This document shows, piece after piece, positions 49,340 through 57,889 of a DNA stretch of 64,000 bases (positions are counted from its first letter, which is position 1; the number at the start of each line of letters is the position of its first letter). A program made the position numbers and the translations under genes. A model generated the notes under the pieces. The model saw nothing but the letters and a program-made list of their open reading frames with translations. It had not been told where the DNA came from and ran no database searches. The stretch spans positions 930,001-994,000 of the forward strand of contig SDAL01000001.1 in NCBI GenBank assembly GCA_004153385.1, in the 5' to 3' direction. Source of the DNA: Paracoccaceae bacterium. GTDB lineage: Bacteria > Pseudomonadota > Alphaproteobacteria > Rhodobacterales > Rhodobacteraceae.

Positions 49340-50446
49340 TTATCCGATCATCGCTGAACGGCCATCATACTGCTCCTGATAGTGACGGTGCAGCCGTTCA
49401 AGCGCGATCCGTAATACGATTTTGCCAGAGCGCGCAGACCATCCCATCTTTTTCTCCGCCGCCTCCAGACCTTCCAGAAAACAGCAGCATCTGAGCACCA
49501 TATCCCCCAAACCCGGCCCTAGATCAGAAAGCGCGGCCCCCACGCGTGCACGCGCCTGATCAGACCCACCCCCCAGCCCTGCATTCGCCTGATAGCCGCC
49601 ACGACTGCCACCGGTCATGAAACGTTCCCAGTTCTGGGTGACACGCGGCCCCATCATCGCAAGCTCGAAATCCTCCCGCAAACGTTCGCCCGCAGCCACC
49701 TGATCAGCGTTCAGAAACGGCGTGCCGTCCTTGTCACGGCGGCGTGCCAACAAACCAAGCGGACTTTCGGCAATATTCACGCGCAAACGTGTGCGTCCGC
49801 CCTGCCCGTCACATATCCGGCGCTCCCCCCAAAGGATATGTCCGGATTGCGCAGCAGGTGGTTGGGCACCATCAGCTGCACCGGACATGATGTGGTGCAA
49901 CACGCTGCGCCCGTTCTGGGTGATCTCGTAACTGGTGACACGCCCTGCATGTTTGATTTCGATCCATTCCTGCAGCGCAAAGGCCTGCGCCACATGCCGA
50001 TCCAGCACCGCCACCCGAACCGTGCCGCGCAAAACGAGTGCCTTGTCGAGATCTTTGGCAAAGATCATTAATGTGCCGGGTTCTGCCAGACGGCGCAGTA
50101 TTCGCCGTGCTTCGTCATACAAGACCTGCGTAGGAATCTGGTCGTTTGGCGGATCGACCGATATCGCCTGTGCGTCGGGTGCAGGCGGGGCCACCGCTTC
50201 AGATCCGGCATCTGCATGAAGGTCGCAAGTCTTGTGATCACGCAACCTGTCCAATGCTTCATCCACGAGCGGATCATCGCGTTTTTCCTCGATCCGGCGG
50301 ATCCGGCGCAAGATTGTGGAGGCATGACACCCCTCGTCGCGGGCCAGTTGCCGGATCGACACCCCGTGTTCGACATGATTGAGATAAAGGCGCGCATAAT
50401 CGGGTAACCAACTGGGCATTTGATCTACGCCATGTCGTGAAGTCAT
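49340..50446 (-). CDS. DUF6456 domain protein with helix-turn-helix
   Basis: 368 residues. The N-terminal part (about 10-60) contains a DNA-binding-like segment, GVSIRQLARDEGCHASTILRRIRRIE split over two helices, and the C-terminal part (about 225-365) is the DUF6456 domain with NADQVAAGERLREDFELA and WSARSGKIVLRIALERL. It is probably a transcription regulator conserved in Rhodobacteraceae; targets unknown. ATG 50446 with GGGAGA eight bases upstream is preferred. It is divergent from its usual neighbour DUF6477. Confidence 0.8.
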   Translation of the reverse strand: MTSRHGVDQMPSWLPDYARLYLNHVEHGVSIRQLARDEGCHASTILRRIRRIEEKRDDPLVDEALDRLRDHKTCDLHADAGSEAVAPPAPDAQAISVDPPNDQIPTQVLYDEARRILRRLAEPGTLMIFAKDLDKALVLRGTVRVAVLDRHVAQAFALQEWIEIKHAGRVTSYEITQNGRSVLHHIMSGAADGAQPPAAQSGHILWGERRICDGQGGRTRLRVNIAESPLGLLARRRDKDGTPFLNADQVAAGERLREDFELAMMGPRVTQNWERFMTGGSRGGYQANAGLGGGSDQARARVGAALSDLGPGLGDMVLRCCCFLEGLEAAEKKMGWSARSGKIVLRIALERLHRHYQEQYDGRSAMIG

Positions 50447-50671
50447 CTTCATTCTCCCAAAGCTGGCAAGGCCGCACTGGCCTCACCGGATGATTGATCC
50501 TTTGGCAATTCACTTTGCCATGGACGCGCCGGTGATAACCATCAGCGCCCATGGATGGTGGAGGCTTATATTCTAAGTTTTTCCCAGAGCTGCGCGCGCA
50601 GCTTTCAGTATCCACGCAACACACGGACATTGCTCCATAGCCTTGAGGCCTGACCCTTGAGGAGAATTGAT

Positions 50672-50980
50672 ATGTCTGACATCCATATTGAAATTGCCGC
50701 TTTGCGCCGACCCTCGTTGCTGGTGAATGCCGCGCGGATCGCCCAAGGCCATTACCGTGCGCGCCGTGATCTGCAACGCTTGGTGCCTGCTGCGCCGCGT
50801 CTTTCGGGAACGGATCTGCTGATGCATCTGGTGGAGCAAGAGGCCGCCCTTGATGCGCGTCGTCGTGACGGGCGCATCGGCTATAGCATCGCGCGCCATA
50901 TCGAATATCTTGTCGCCCTGATGTCGGAGGCTGATAAATTGCCTGCACCACAAAATGCGCCTTGCGATACTGAGAACTGA
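50672..50980 (+). CDS. DUF6477 family protein
   Basis: 102-residue soluble helical protein: RRPSLLVNAARIAQGHYRAR, LMHLVEQEAALDARRRDGRIGYS and HIEYLVALMSEA are the recognisable blocks (each a separate helix). GAGGAG seven bases before ATG 50672 supports the start. Function unknown. It is paired head-to-head with the DUF6456 regulator, an arrangement I associate with Rhodobacteraceae, so it may be a target or partner of that protein. Confidence 0.78.
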   Translation: MSDIHIEIAALRRPSLLVNAARIAQGHYRARRDLQRLVPAAPRLSGTDLLMHLVEQEAALDARRRDGRIGYSIARHIEYLVALMSEADKLPAPQNAPCDTEN

Positions 50981-51205
50981 AAAACACGGCCGATTGCCGT
51001 ATCCGAGCGAGTGCTTTTGGGGTGCGCAGACAGGTTTGCTAACGGGTACGTCAGCAAGGGGGAATGCCGTGATGCACAAGCGGAAGTGGCAAGATCCCGC
51101 GCATGTTGAAGGCAACAATACTAATTTAACCAAAAGCGGTCATAGTGAACGGGTCCGGCAGGCATCGGGTCATGCCGCCGCCGGTATTTCCTCCCTGTTG
51201 AACTG

Positions 51206-51235
51206 GCCGCATCCGAAAGGATGCGGCTTTTTTTA
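51206..51235 (+). terminator. strong rho-independent terminator, 226 bases after DUF6477
   Basis: GCCGCATCC-GAAA-GGATGCGGC then eight T residues. Just before it is TTTCCTCCCTG, a CCTCC element as found in several alphaproteobacterial small RNAs. It may end the DUF6477 mRNA 3' region or a separate small RNA. In 50981-51205 I see no coding region. Confidence 0.85.
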
Positions 51236-51334
51236 TTAGATAATGCAGATGCTTAATCGTTATGTTCACATCTTCCTGCTGAAGCTACGCAAAATGTGCG
51301 ACCTTGTTAAACATTGTAACGGGCACAATAGTTG

Positions 51335-51363
51335 TTGACGAAACTGTGTTTGCTCCGTAAATT
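51335..51363 (+). promoter_or_regulatory. predicted promoter of a small RNA
   Basis: TTGACG (51335-51340), a 17-base spacer and TAAATT (51358-51363). The -35 matches 5/6 and the -10 4/6 to the consensus. ATTGT/ACAAT halves (51313-51317 and 51325-51329) just upstream could be an operator. Confidence 0.45.
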
Positions 51364-51369
51364 TATCAT

Positions 51370-51440
51370 CAATGATAAGTCGGCCAGTCCGACAGGGGGA
51401 AATTCCAGAAAGGGCTCCGGCGTATGCTGGGCCCTTTTTT
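51370..51440 (+). ncRNA. candidate structured small RNA of about 70-75 nt
   Basis: A run of nested hairpins right behind the predicted promoter: TTATCAT-CA-ATGATAA (51363-51378), GTCGG-N5-CCGAC (51379-51393), a GGAAATTCC element, then a terminator whose stem AAAGGGC...GCCCTTT ends in six T residues at 51440. No reading frame of note is inside. The next gene starts 238 bases later, so it is either a free RNA or a terminated leader. I match it to no known RNA family. If transcription starts at 51370 the first stem is cut, so the true start may be slightly upstream. Confidence 0.42.
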
Positions 51441-51677
51441 ACTGACCCACTTTTTTTACTGGCCTGCGTCTTTTAATGGCCTGCGCCATTGCCGCGTTTA
51501 GGGTTCCCTTCACCATCCGCGCGATCACATCGAAGCTCCCTTTCAAAATCAAACGCGAGAAATGTATTCTTTTCATTTCAATCTGATCACGGGGATTTGG
51601 CCCTGACAGCCGCCGGTGGCCGTGTTAAAGGGGGGAAAGGCCGTATTTCAGGGCCAAGCAGAGGATTGAAAGGCACT

Positions 51678-52397
51678 ATGACCGATCTGACCAAAACAAT
51701 TATGTTTGCCTGTGCACTGAGCATGAGCACATCTTTCGCAATGGCCCAAGACGATGCAGCCCCGCCTGCTGCAGGCGATGCCGCACAAAGCGAAGCGCCT
51801 GCCGATGCAGGTGCGACATCGGGTGCTGACGCGACCACAACGCCCGAGGGCACCGATGCCACCACGCCTGCAGATACCACCGCTGCGGACAACGCGGCCC
51901 AAGCGGATGGTGCGCAAAAACCAGCAGACGGTCCCGGCACCACCTACGTCGCCTCGACCCATGGTGACTGGGCCGTTCAGTGTGTACGCACCGAAGATGG
52001 CTCTGATCCCTGCCAGATGTACCAGCTGTTGAAAGACCAAACCGGCAACAATATCGCCGATATTTCTCTCTTCCCGCTGCCGGATGGCAACAAGGCCGCC
52101 GCTGGTGCAACAATCATGGTGCCGTTGGAAACCCTGTTGACCAAGAATATGATGATCAAGGTCGACAGCTCCGAGCCCAAAGCATATCCCTTTACATTCT
52201 GCGCTCAGGCGGGATGTTTCTCGCGCGTCGGTCTGACCAAAGAGGAGCTGGCACAATACAAGCGCGGCAGCAAAGCCACGATGAGCATCGTTCCTGTCGC
52301 CGCCCCGGATCAGCGCGTAGATGTCAACATATCGCTTTCGGGCTTTACCGCCGCATATGATGAAGTCACAAAAGCCAACGCTTCAGCCGATAAATAA
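51678..52397 (+). CDS. invasion-associated locus B (IalB) family protein
   Basis: 239 residues: signal peptide ending AMAQD (about residue 23), a low-complexity Ala/Asp/Thr/Pro linker (about 24-88), and the IalB domain with HGDWAVQCVR near 95-104, two further cysteine pairs (DPCQMY, FCAQAGCFSR) and a C-terminal beta-rich part. Exported, periplasmic or surface-linked; the biochemical role of free-living IalB proteins is unknown. AAAGG precedes ATG 51678 closely. The long untranslated region in front (51441-51677) contains a GAAATG/CATTTC inverted repeat at 51559-51579. Confidence 0.85.
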   Translation: MTDLTKTIMFACALSMSTSFAMAQDDAAPPAAGDAAQSEAPADAGATSGADATTTPEGTDATTPADTTAADNAAQADGAQKPADGPGTTYVASTHGDWAVQCVRTEDGSDPCQMYQLLKDQTGNNIADISLFPLPDGNKAAAGATIMVPLETLLTKNMMIKVDSSEPKAYPFTFCAQAGCFSRVGLTKEELAQYKRGSKATMSIVPVAAPDQRVDVNISLSGFTAAYDEVTKANASADK

Positions 52398-52483
52398 TCC
52401 AGCCACCCGCGCTGCCAGATAACGCAGCGCGGAACGCCTGTACTGCAATCGCTCATCTGCGGTTGATGCGGATCGAAGTAAAG

Positions 52484-52522
52484 CAAGGCCCCGGTGCGAT
52501 ATGCGCCGGGGCTTTGTTTTTT
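52484..52522 (+). terminator. terminator between converging ialB-like gene and KAS gene
   Basis: CAAGGCCCCGG and CCGGGGCTTTG pair with one wobble around an 11-base loop, followed by TTTTTT. Confidence 0.85.
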
Positions 52523-52592
52523 CTCAACGTCTTTAGTGTCGCATCTGCCCAGAAGCAAAAGGCTTGCGCCACAGCGGCATTGGCGCGCGGCG

Positions 52593-53804
52593 TCAAATCC
52601 TGCGAAGCGCGAGCACCGCATTCATCCCGCCGAACGCAAACGCATTCGAAAGCGCCGCAGTCACCGGCCGCTCCTGTGCGCAGTTGGGCACGACGTTCAG
52701 ATCGCATTCGGGATCGGGCTGGGCATAGTTGATAGTGGGGGCGATCACCCCGTCGCGCAGCGCCATCACGCAGGCCAGCAGTTCGATCGCGCCGGTGGCC
52801 CCGATACAATGCCCATGCATTGCCTTGGTCGAACTTAACGCGACGTTCTCTGCCGCCGCGCCAAAAACCGTGTGAATGGCCTCGCATTCGGTTTTATCGT
52901 TCGCGGCAGTGGCTGTGCCATGGGCGTTGATATAGCCGACCTCGTGCGCGTTAAGGCGTGCATCCTCCAGCGCGCCACGAATGGTCCTCGCCGCACCTTC
53001 GGGCGACGGCATAACGATATCATTTGCATCGGACGACATGCAAAAGCCTGAAACTTCTGCCAAAATCTCCGCACCACGGGCGCACGCCTGATCATAGCTT
53101 TCCAGTACGAACACCCCCGCCCCTTCGCCCTGCACCATACCGTCGCGATCTTTGGAAAACGGACGGCAACCGGTTTTCGACATCACGCGCAGGCCTTCCC
53201 ACGCCTTCAGGCCGCCAAAATTCAACATGGATTCCGAACCGCCCGCAAGCATGCCATCCACCATGCCAGACCGGATCATCTGGAACGCCAGACCGATGGC
53301 GTGGTTGGCGCTGGAACAGGCGGTTGCGACCGAGAAACATGGCCCCTGAAGCCCCCATTTCATCGACATATGCGACGCGGCCGCGTTGTTCATCAATTTG
53401 GGTACGGTGAATGGATGAACACGATTTTTACCTTCGGAAAAGACTGTGCGGAAGGCATCGTTGACGGTGGTGTTTCCACCCCCCGCCGTCCCCATGATCA
53501 CGCCCCATCGGGTGGGGTCTCCCGCAGGCCCGGCCTCAAGGCCCGCCTGCGACATCGCTTGCACACCCGACACCATCGCAAATTGCGTAAACACATCATA
53601 AAGGCCTAATTCCGCGCGGGAAAACTGCGCGAGCGGATCCCAATCCTTGACCTGTGCCCCGATCTGGACCTGCAAACGATCAAGGTCGGGGATCGACAAA
53701 AGCCCGATCCCCCCGCGCCCTTCGCGCAGCATCATAAGCGTGTCCGGCACATTGTGGGCCAGTGCATTCACCGTGCCCGCACCGGTGATCACAACGCGGC
53801 GCAT
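52593..53804 (-). CDS. beta-ketoacyl-ACP synthase (FabF-like)
   Basis: 403-residue condensing enzyme. The catalytic triad is C163 (TACSSANHAIG), H295 (INAHGTAT) and H332 (MHGHCIGATG), as in KAS II. It elongates acyl-ACP with malonyl-ACP. It lies two bases after a dedicated ACP gene and downstream of an LpxD-type acyltransferase in one leftward operon, so it probably elongates the acyl chain for that transferase rather than serving bulk fatty-acid synthesis. The DVQ/NodE-type sequence details differ from housekeeping FabF. Confidence 0.9.
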   Translation of the reverse strand: MRRVVITGAGTVNALAHNVPDTLMMLREGRGGIGLLSIPDLDRLQVQIGAQVKDWDPLAQFSRAELGLYDVFTQFAMVSGVQAMSQAGLEAGPAGDPTRWGVIMGTAGGGNTTVNDAFRTVFSEGKNRVHPFTVPKLMNNAAASHMSMKWGLQGPCFSVATACSSANHAIGLAFQMIRSGMVDGMLAGGSESMLNFGGLKAWEGLRVMSKTGCRPFSKDRDGMVQGEGAGVFVLESYDQACARGAEILAEVSGFCMSSDANDIVMPSPEGAARTIRGALEDARLNAHEVGYINAHGTATAANDKTECEAIHTVFGAAAENVALSSTKAMHGHCIGATGAIELLACVMALRDGVIAPTINYAQPDPECDLNVVPNCAQERPVTAALSNAFAFGGMNAVLALRRI

Positions 53805-53806
53805 CC

Positions 53807-54085
53807 TCAGGCCACGATCTCGGGACGCTGGCCGCAAATCAGCCGCTCTACCGCGCCGATGATTGCCCCCACCGACGAGATATCGAATTCTGACTGTGCA
53901 GGTTCGTTGGCATTGAACGGCACCGAGATATCGAAGGCCTCCTCGATCGCAAAGATCATTTCGACCAATCCAAGGCTATCCAGCCCCAGCTCGTCCAGCG
54001 TCATGCTGGGCTGAACATCTTCGGGCTCCAAAACGGCCTCGCGGGCGATAATGGAAATGATTTGTTGCTGCACGTCGGACCTCAT
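53807..54085 (-). CDS. dedicated acyl carrier protein
   Basis: 92-residue acidic ACP with the phosphopantetheine serine S37 in GLDSLGLVE. It is longer than the housekeeping ACP (about 77) and has EMIFAIEEAFDISVPF after the site, a pattern also seen in the very-long-chain ACP AcpXL of rhizobia. It is placed between the KAS and the LpxD-type gene with gaps of 2 and 7 bases. The usual acpP is expected elsewhere with fabG/fabF. Confidence 0.88.
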   Translation of the reverse strand: MRSDVQQQIISIIAREAVLEPEDVQPSMTLDELGLDSLGLVEMIFAIEEAFDISVPFNANEPAQSEFDISSVGAIIGAVERLICGQRPEIVA

Positions 54086-54092
54086 CGGGTTG

Positions 54093-55193
54093 TTACTCCG
54101 TGTCCTTCTTCTGTCCCAGTTCTGCAACAATTTTGCGAATTTCCGCAAATTGTGCCGACATTCTTGGCAAACGCCGAACGGCTTTCTGGATCTCCATCTG
54201 CGTTTCCATCTTCACCGCAGGATTGCCCAGAAGAACCCGCCCGCTGGGTGCATTGGTGTAAATCTTGGTGCTACCGCCAGCGATCACATCGTCGCCGATA
54301 AAGATATTGTCCGAAACCCCCACCTGTCCTGCCAGTACCACGCGGTCGCCTATGCGCGTTGAGCCCGCCACACCGACCTGGCCGCACAGCATCGTATCAT
54401 TGCCGATCTCGACATTATGGCCAATGCAGCACTGGTTGTCGATCTTCGTGCCATTGCCCACACGGGTGGCACGCACCGTGCCACGATCAATGGTGGCATT
54501 CGCGCCGATTTCAACGTCATTGCCTATTTCAACCGTGCCCAAAGAATGGATCCGCGTCCAGTGCTGTTGGCGGATCTCATCGCGCTGTCCGATGGTCTCG
54601 CGAATCTCCTCCACACCGGATTTTTCCGGCGTCACGAAGGAAAACCCGTCCCCGCCGATCACCGCGTTGGGATTGCAGATAAACCGGTCCCCGATCACCA
54701 CGCGGGCACAAATCCGCACGCCGGAAAAAATCAGTGCATCCGCTCCGATCCGGCTTTCTTCCGCAATACTGGCATGCGAGGCGATACGCGCATTCGGCCC
54801 GATCACCACCCCGCGCCCGATCACCACGAACGGGCCGATCGCGGCCCCCTCGCCAATCCGCGCGCTGGGATCGACGATGGCCTGGGGATGGATGCCTGGC
54901 GCGATCTCGGGGCCGGGGTCAAACACGCGCGACAATCCGGCCATCGCCAGACGTGGCCGTTTCACAAAAATGGCGGCGTCCAGATCATAGTCGGTCCATG
55001 CGGCCCCTTCCCACAAGATCGCAGCCCGTGCGGCCCCGGCTTTCAGGCCTTCGGCATATTTCGGATCCATTGCCAACGCGATATCGGACCGGCTGGCACG
55101 CGCAGGCTCGGCGGCGGCGCTGATGGTGATCGTGCCATCGCCTTCGAATTTTGCATCCAGTGCTTTCGCGATTGTTTCGATGCTATGCGCCAT
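54093..55193 (-). CDS. lpxD: LpxD-type UDP-3-O-acylglucosamine N-acyltransferase
   Basis: 366-residue left-handed beta-helix transferase: an N-terminal uridine-binding domain (1-100), then hexapeptide repeats (about 100-320), with the catalytic-type histidine in IGHNVEIGND and a C-terminal helix. LpxD normally adds the second hydroxyacyl chain in lipid A synthesis. In related genomes the canonical lpxD lies with bamA-fabZ-lpxA; this copy instead stands with its own ACP and KAS, so it may be a paralogue with a special acyl donor. AAAGG before ATG 55193 decides the start. Confidence 0.88.
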   Translation of the reverse strand: MAHSIETIAKALDAKFEGDGTITISAAAEPARASRSDIALAMDPKYAEGLKAGAARAAILWEGAAWTDYDLDAAIFVKRPRLAMAGLSRVFDPGPEIAPGIHPQAIVDPSARIGEGAAIGPFVVIGRGVVIGPNARIASHASIAEESRIGADALIFSGVRICARVVIGDRFICNPNAVIGGDGFSFVTPEKSGVEEIRETIGQRDEIRQQHWTRIHSLGTVEIGNDVEIGANATIDRGTVRATRVGNGTKIDNQCCIGHNVEIGNDTMLCGQVGVAGSTRIGDRVVLAGQVGVSDNIFIGDDVIAGGSTKIYTNAPSGRVLLGNPAVKMETQMEIQKAVRRLPRMSAQFAEIRKIVAELGQKKDTE

Positions 55194-55241
55194 TGTGATG
55201 CCTTTCAAATGCGTTGCCCGCGTGGACCCTGTTCCCTTGGC

Positions 55242-56948
55242 TTAATTCGACAACGCACCAGATTCCACCCCGGCCGTTCGCAATGCGCCATAAAGCTTCG
55301 CATCACGGCCATAGACATCATCACGGTATTCCACCGCACCGTTTTGTGCGGGCCATGCAGTAAAATACACCAGATGAACCGGTACCGGATCTTGCAACAT
55401 CACTGTCTTTTCCTGACCGCGTGACAAGATGGCGTGGAACTCCGATTGCGGATTGGCACTTTGCGCGCCCAGCAAGGCATAGGCAAAATCGAACGGTTTT
55501 CCCACCCGCACACAGCCATGCGAAAACGCCCGCATGTCACGTGAGAACAACGATTTGGAGGGCGTATCGTGTAAATATATATTGTATTTGTTTGGGAATA
55601 GAAACTTCACCAACCCCAAGGCATTGTGCGTCGATGGCGGCTCTTTGAGACGGAAAGGGAAGGTTTGTGCCGTAAACTGGTTGAAATCGATCATCTGGCG
55701 CGGCACCACACGCCCCTGCCCGTCTACCACATCCAGCTGCGGCACAGCATAGGGGTTACGCTGCAACTGCGGCAGATATTCCTTTGTGGTGATCGAGCGG
55801 GGCACATGCCATGTCGGGTTGATCACCATCCGGTCCATCTGATCGGAAAACTCCGGCGTCTCGCGCCCTTCGGCGGCTTTCCCCACCACAGTCACCGAAT
55901 TGAAAACGGTTGTCCCGTGATCAACCAGTTGGACCGAGAAATCGGGGATATTAACCCAGATATGGCGCGCGCCGATATCGGTCCCGTTCATCCAGCGCAG
56001 CCGCTCAAGGGCCACCAGAATGGATTTCAGCCGCTCTTGTGGCGCGGTATTCAGTGCGTTGAGCGTGCTTGGACCGGCCACACCATCTGTGGAAAGGCCC
56101 TGATCGGCCTGATAGCGCCGCACCGCATCTGTGATGGCATCATCATACACGCCCGTGACGCTGCGCGGCAAATACCCCATTTTCTCCAACCGGTTACGTA
56201 AGTTCACCACGCCTGCACCGGTTTCGCCCGGCCGCAGGATCGAGGCATTCACCACAGGGCCCCAGCCACCGCGCGCGATCTGTGCTTCCAAATCCAGCTT
56301 GCTGCGCATCAGGGATGCATATTCGGGTGATTTCGGTGCCAGATCGCGCAACCAACCATCAGGCGAGCCTGTTGTCGAAAAACCCGAAAGCAGGTCCTTA
56401 TCCGCAATCCGTTCGATATCACGCACGATGCCCGCATCTACACGGCGCGGCGTAAGCACGCCGCGCGAGACGTCTTGGGCGTATTGCAAAAATACTTTCG
56501 ACAGTCGTGCCTCAACCAGTCCACGTTGACGCTCTGACTGGACGTCCGACAGTTGCCCGATCAGATCATCGACTTGATAGCGCGCGGCGGGCAATCCTTG
56601 CGCGGATGCGGTATCAAGGGCACGGAAAAACGCGGCGCGGCGGGCGGCATCCTGCGGCCCCGTCCAAAGCGGACGATAGGCGCGGTCACGGTAGAACTGT
56701 GCCAGATCGCGATTCTGCGCGGCCCCCTCTGCCACAGCCCGATCAAACGGCTGGATCGAGATATCGGCCTGCGCCACCGCAGGCATTCGTGCTGAGGTAT
56801 CTTGGTCCACGGGCGTGTTTTGTGTGATCACACTGGTGGTAACGGGAGAGATGCCGGTCTGGGCAAAGCCCCCCTGCACCGCACCGGTTACAGCAAGTCC
56901 GGCAAGAGCACCCAGCCTGAATGCTTTTTTTCCTGAGAGCCGCGCCAT
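55242..56948 (-). CDS. L,D-transpeptidase, YcbB/LdtD-like
   Basis: 568 residues: signal segment (1-30, ending FAQTG), an N-terminal scaffold domain, a peptidoglycan-binding domain (about 245-305, with LRNRLEKMGYLP and GPSTLNALN) and a YkuD catalytic domain with SHGCVRV and the active cysteine C479. It forms 3-3 crosslinks in the cell wall or attaches proteins to it. It begins the leftward operon with lpxD 48 bases later, and it is divergent from an exported DUF882 gene also acting on the wall. GAGGT precedes ATG 56948. Confidence 0.92.
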   Translation of the reverse strand: MARLSGKKAFRLGALAGLAVTGAVQGGFAQTGISPVTTSVITQNTPVDQDTSARMPAVAQADISIQPFDRAVAEGAAQNRDLAQFYRDRAYRPLWTGPQDAARRAAFFRALDTASAQGLPAARYQVDDLIGQLSDVQSERQRGLVEARLSKVFLQYAQDVSRGVLTPRRVDAGIVRDIERIADKDLLSGFSTTGSPDGWLRDLAPKSPEYASLMRSKLDLEAQIARGGWGPVVNASILRPGETGAGVVNLRNRLEKMGYLPRSVTGVYDDAITDAVRRYQADQGLSTDGVAGPSTLNALNTAPQERLKSILVALERLRWMNGTDIGARHIWVNIPDFSVQLVDHGTTVFNSVTVVGKAAEGRETPEFSDQMDRMVINPTWHVPRSITTKEYLPQLQRNPYAVPQLDVVDGQGRVVPRQMIDFNQFTAQTFPFRLKEPPSTHNALGLVKFLFPNKYNIYLHDTPSKSLFSRDMRAFSHGCVRVGKPFDFAYALLGAQSANPQSEFHAILSRGQEKTVMLQDPVPVHLVYFTAWPAQNGAVEYRDDVYGRDAKLYGALRTAGVESGALSN

Positions 56949-57245
56949 CAACACCTCTATCAAACTGACATACAAAACGACCTTCCGATTCTGGCGCGTT
57001 CGGGCAAGAAGTCCAGTAACAAGGAATTTTTAACCGAACTCATGGTAAATGAGTCGCAGTCACGAAATAAAATAAGGCAAAAGACACATTGGGCGAAATA
57101 TTGCCGAAAATCGCGGCGCTAAAAATCGTTCACATGAATTCACAGTTGGATCGAGCGGTTGTGCGTGCCATAAAGGTCGGACCATTTGGGGCCAAGCCGC
57201 GCTCAAATAAGCGGTACGTCGCATCAAACGAGGCAGGCAAACGCA

Positions 57246-57806
57246 ATGACAAATCTCAATTTCACGCGCCGGGGCATTTTAGGAGCCTTTGCAGCGACTG
57301 CTGTGGCGGCTGCGCCCACCATGTCCAATGCATTCGGCTTCCTGCGCGGCGCAGGCGATGTGCGGCAGATCAAAATGTATTCGGGTCGCACCGGCGAAAG
57401 CATCGACACTGTTTACTGGATCGATGGCGAATATATCGATGAGGCCCTTGCAGAAATTACGCACTTCATGCGCGACTGGCGTACCGGCACGCGCAAGAAT
57501 ATCGACCAGCGCACGATCGATATCGCAGCGGCCTCGCACCGTTTGATGGGCGTCAACGAACCTTATATCATGCTGTCAGGCTACCGGTCGCCCAAGACCA
57601 ATGCGATGTTGCGCTCCCGCTCTGGCGGGGTTGCCAAAAACTCCCTGCATATGGTCGGTCAGGCCGCGGATCTGCGTTTGAAGTCGCGCTCTGTGAACCA
57701 GATGTATAGCGCGGCATCAGCCTGCAAAGCGGGCGGTGTCGGCAAGTATTCCGGCTCCAATTTTGTGCATATGGATTGCGGTCCCGTCCGGACCTGGGGG
57801 TCCTAA
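57246..57806 (+). CDS. Tat-exported DUF882 (YcbK/M15-like) protein
   Basis: 186 residues. A twin-arginine signal, RRGILGAF (about 8-15), with cleavage after SNAFG suggests folded export. The rest is a D-Ala-D-Ala-peptidase-like domain: LSGYRSPKTNAML (about 114-126), SLHMVGQAADLRL (about 137-149) and a final VHMDCGPVR with the zinc-ligand histidine. Its place opposite the L,D-transpeptidase fits peptidoglycan remodelling, as in the ycbB-ycbK pair of E. coli. Confidence 0.88.
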   Translation: MTNLNFTRRGILGAFAATAVAAAPTMSNAFGFLRGAGDVRQIKMYSGRTGESIDTVYWIDGEYIDEALAEITHFMRDWRTGTRKNIDQRTIDIAAASHRLMGVNEPYIMLSGYRSPKTNAMLRSRSGGVAKNSLHMVGQAADLRLKSRSVNQMYSAASACKAGGVGKYSGSNFVHMDCGPVRTWGS

Positions 57807-57844
57807 GCCCGTACGTTCCGCGCCCGGCTTCCATACGTTTTGAA

Positions 57845-57872
57845 AACAGGCGACGCATTGCGGCGCCTTTTT
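57845..57872 (+). terminator. terminator after the DUF882 gene
   Basis: AGGCGACGC and GCGGCGCCT with one mismatch around ATT, preceded by AAAA and followed by TTTT, so it can serve the converging gene too. Confidence 0.75.
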
Positions 57873-57889
57873 CATGTCTGACGTCGCCG

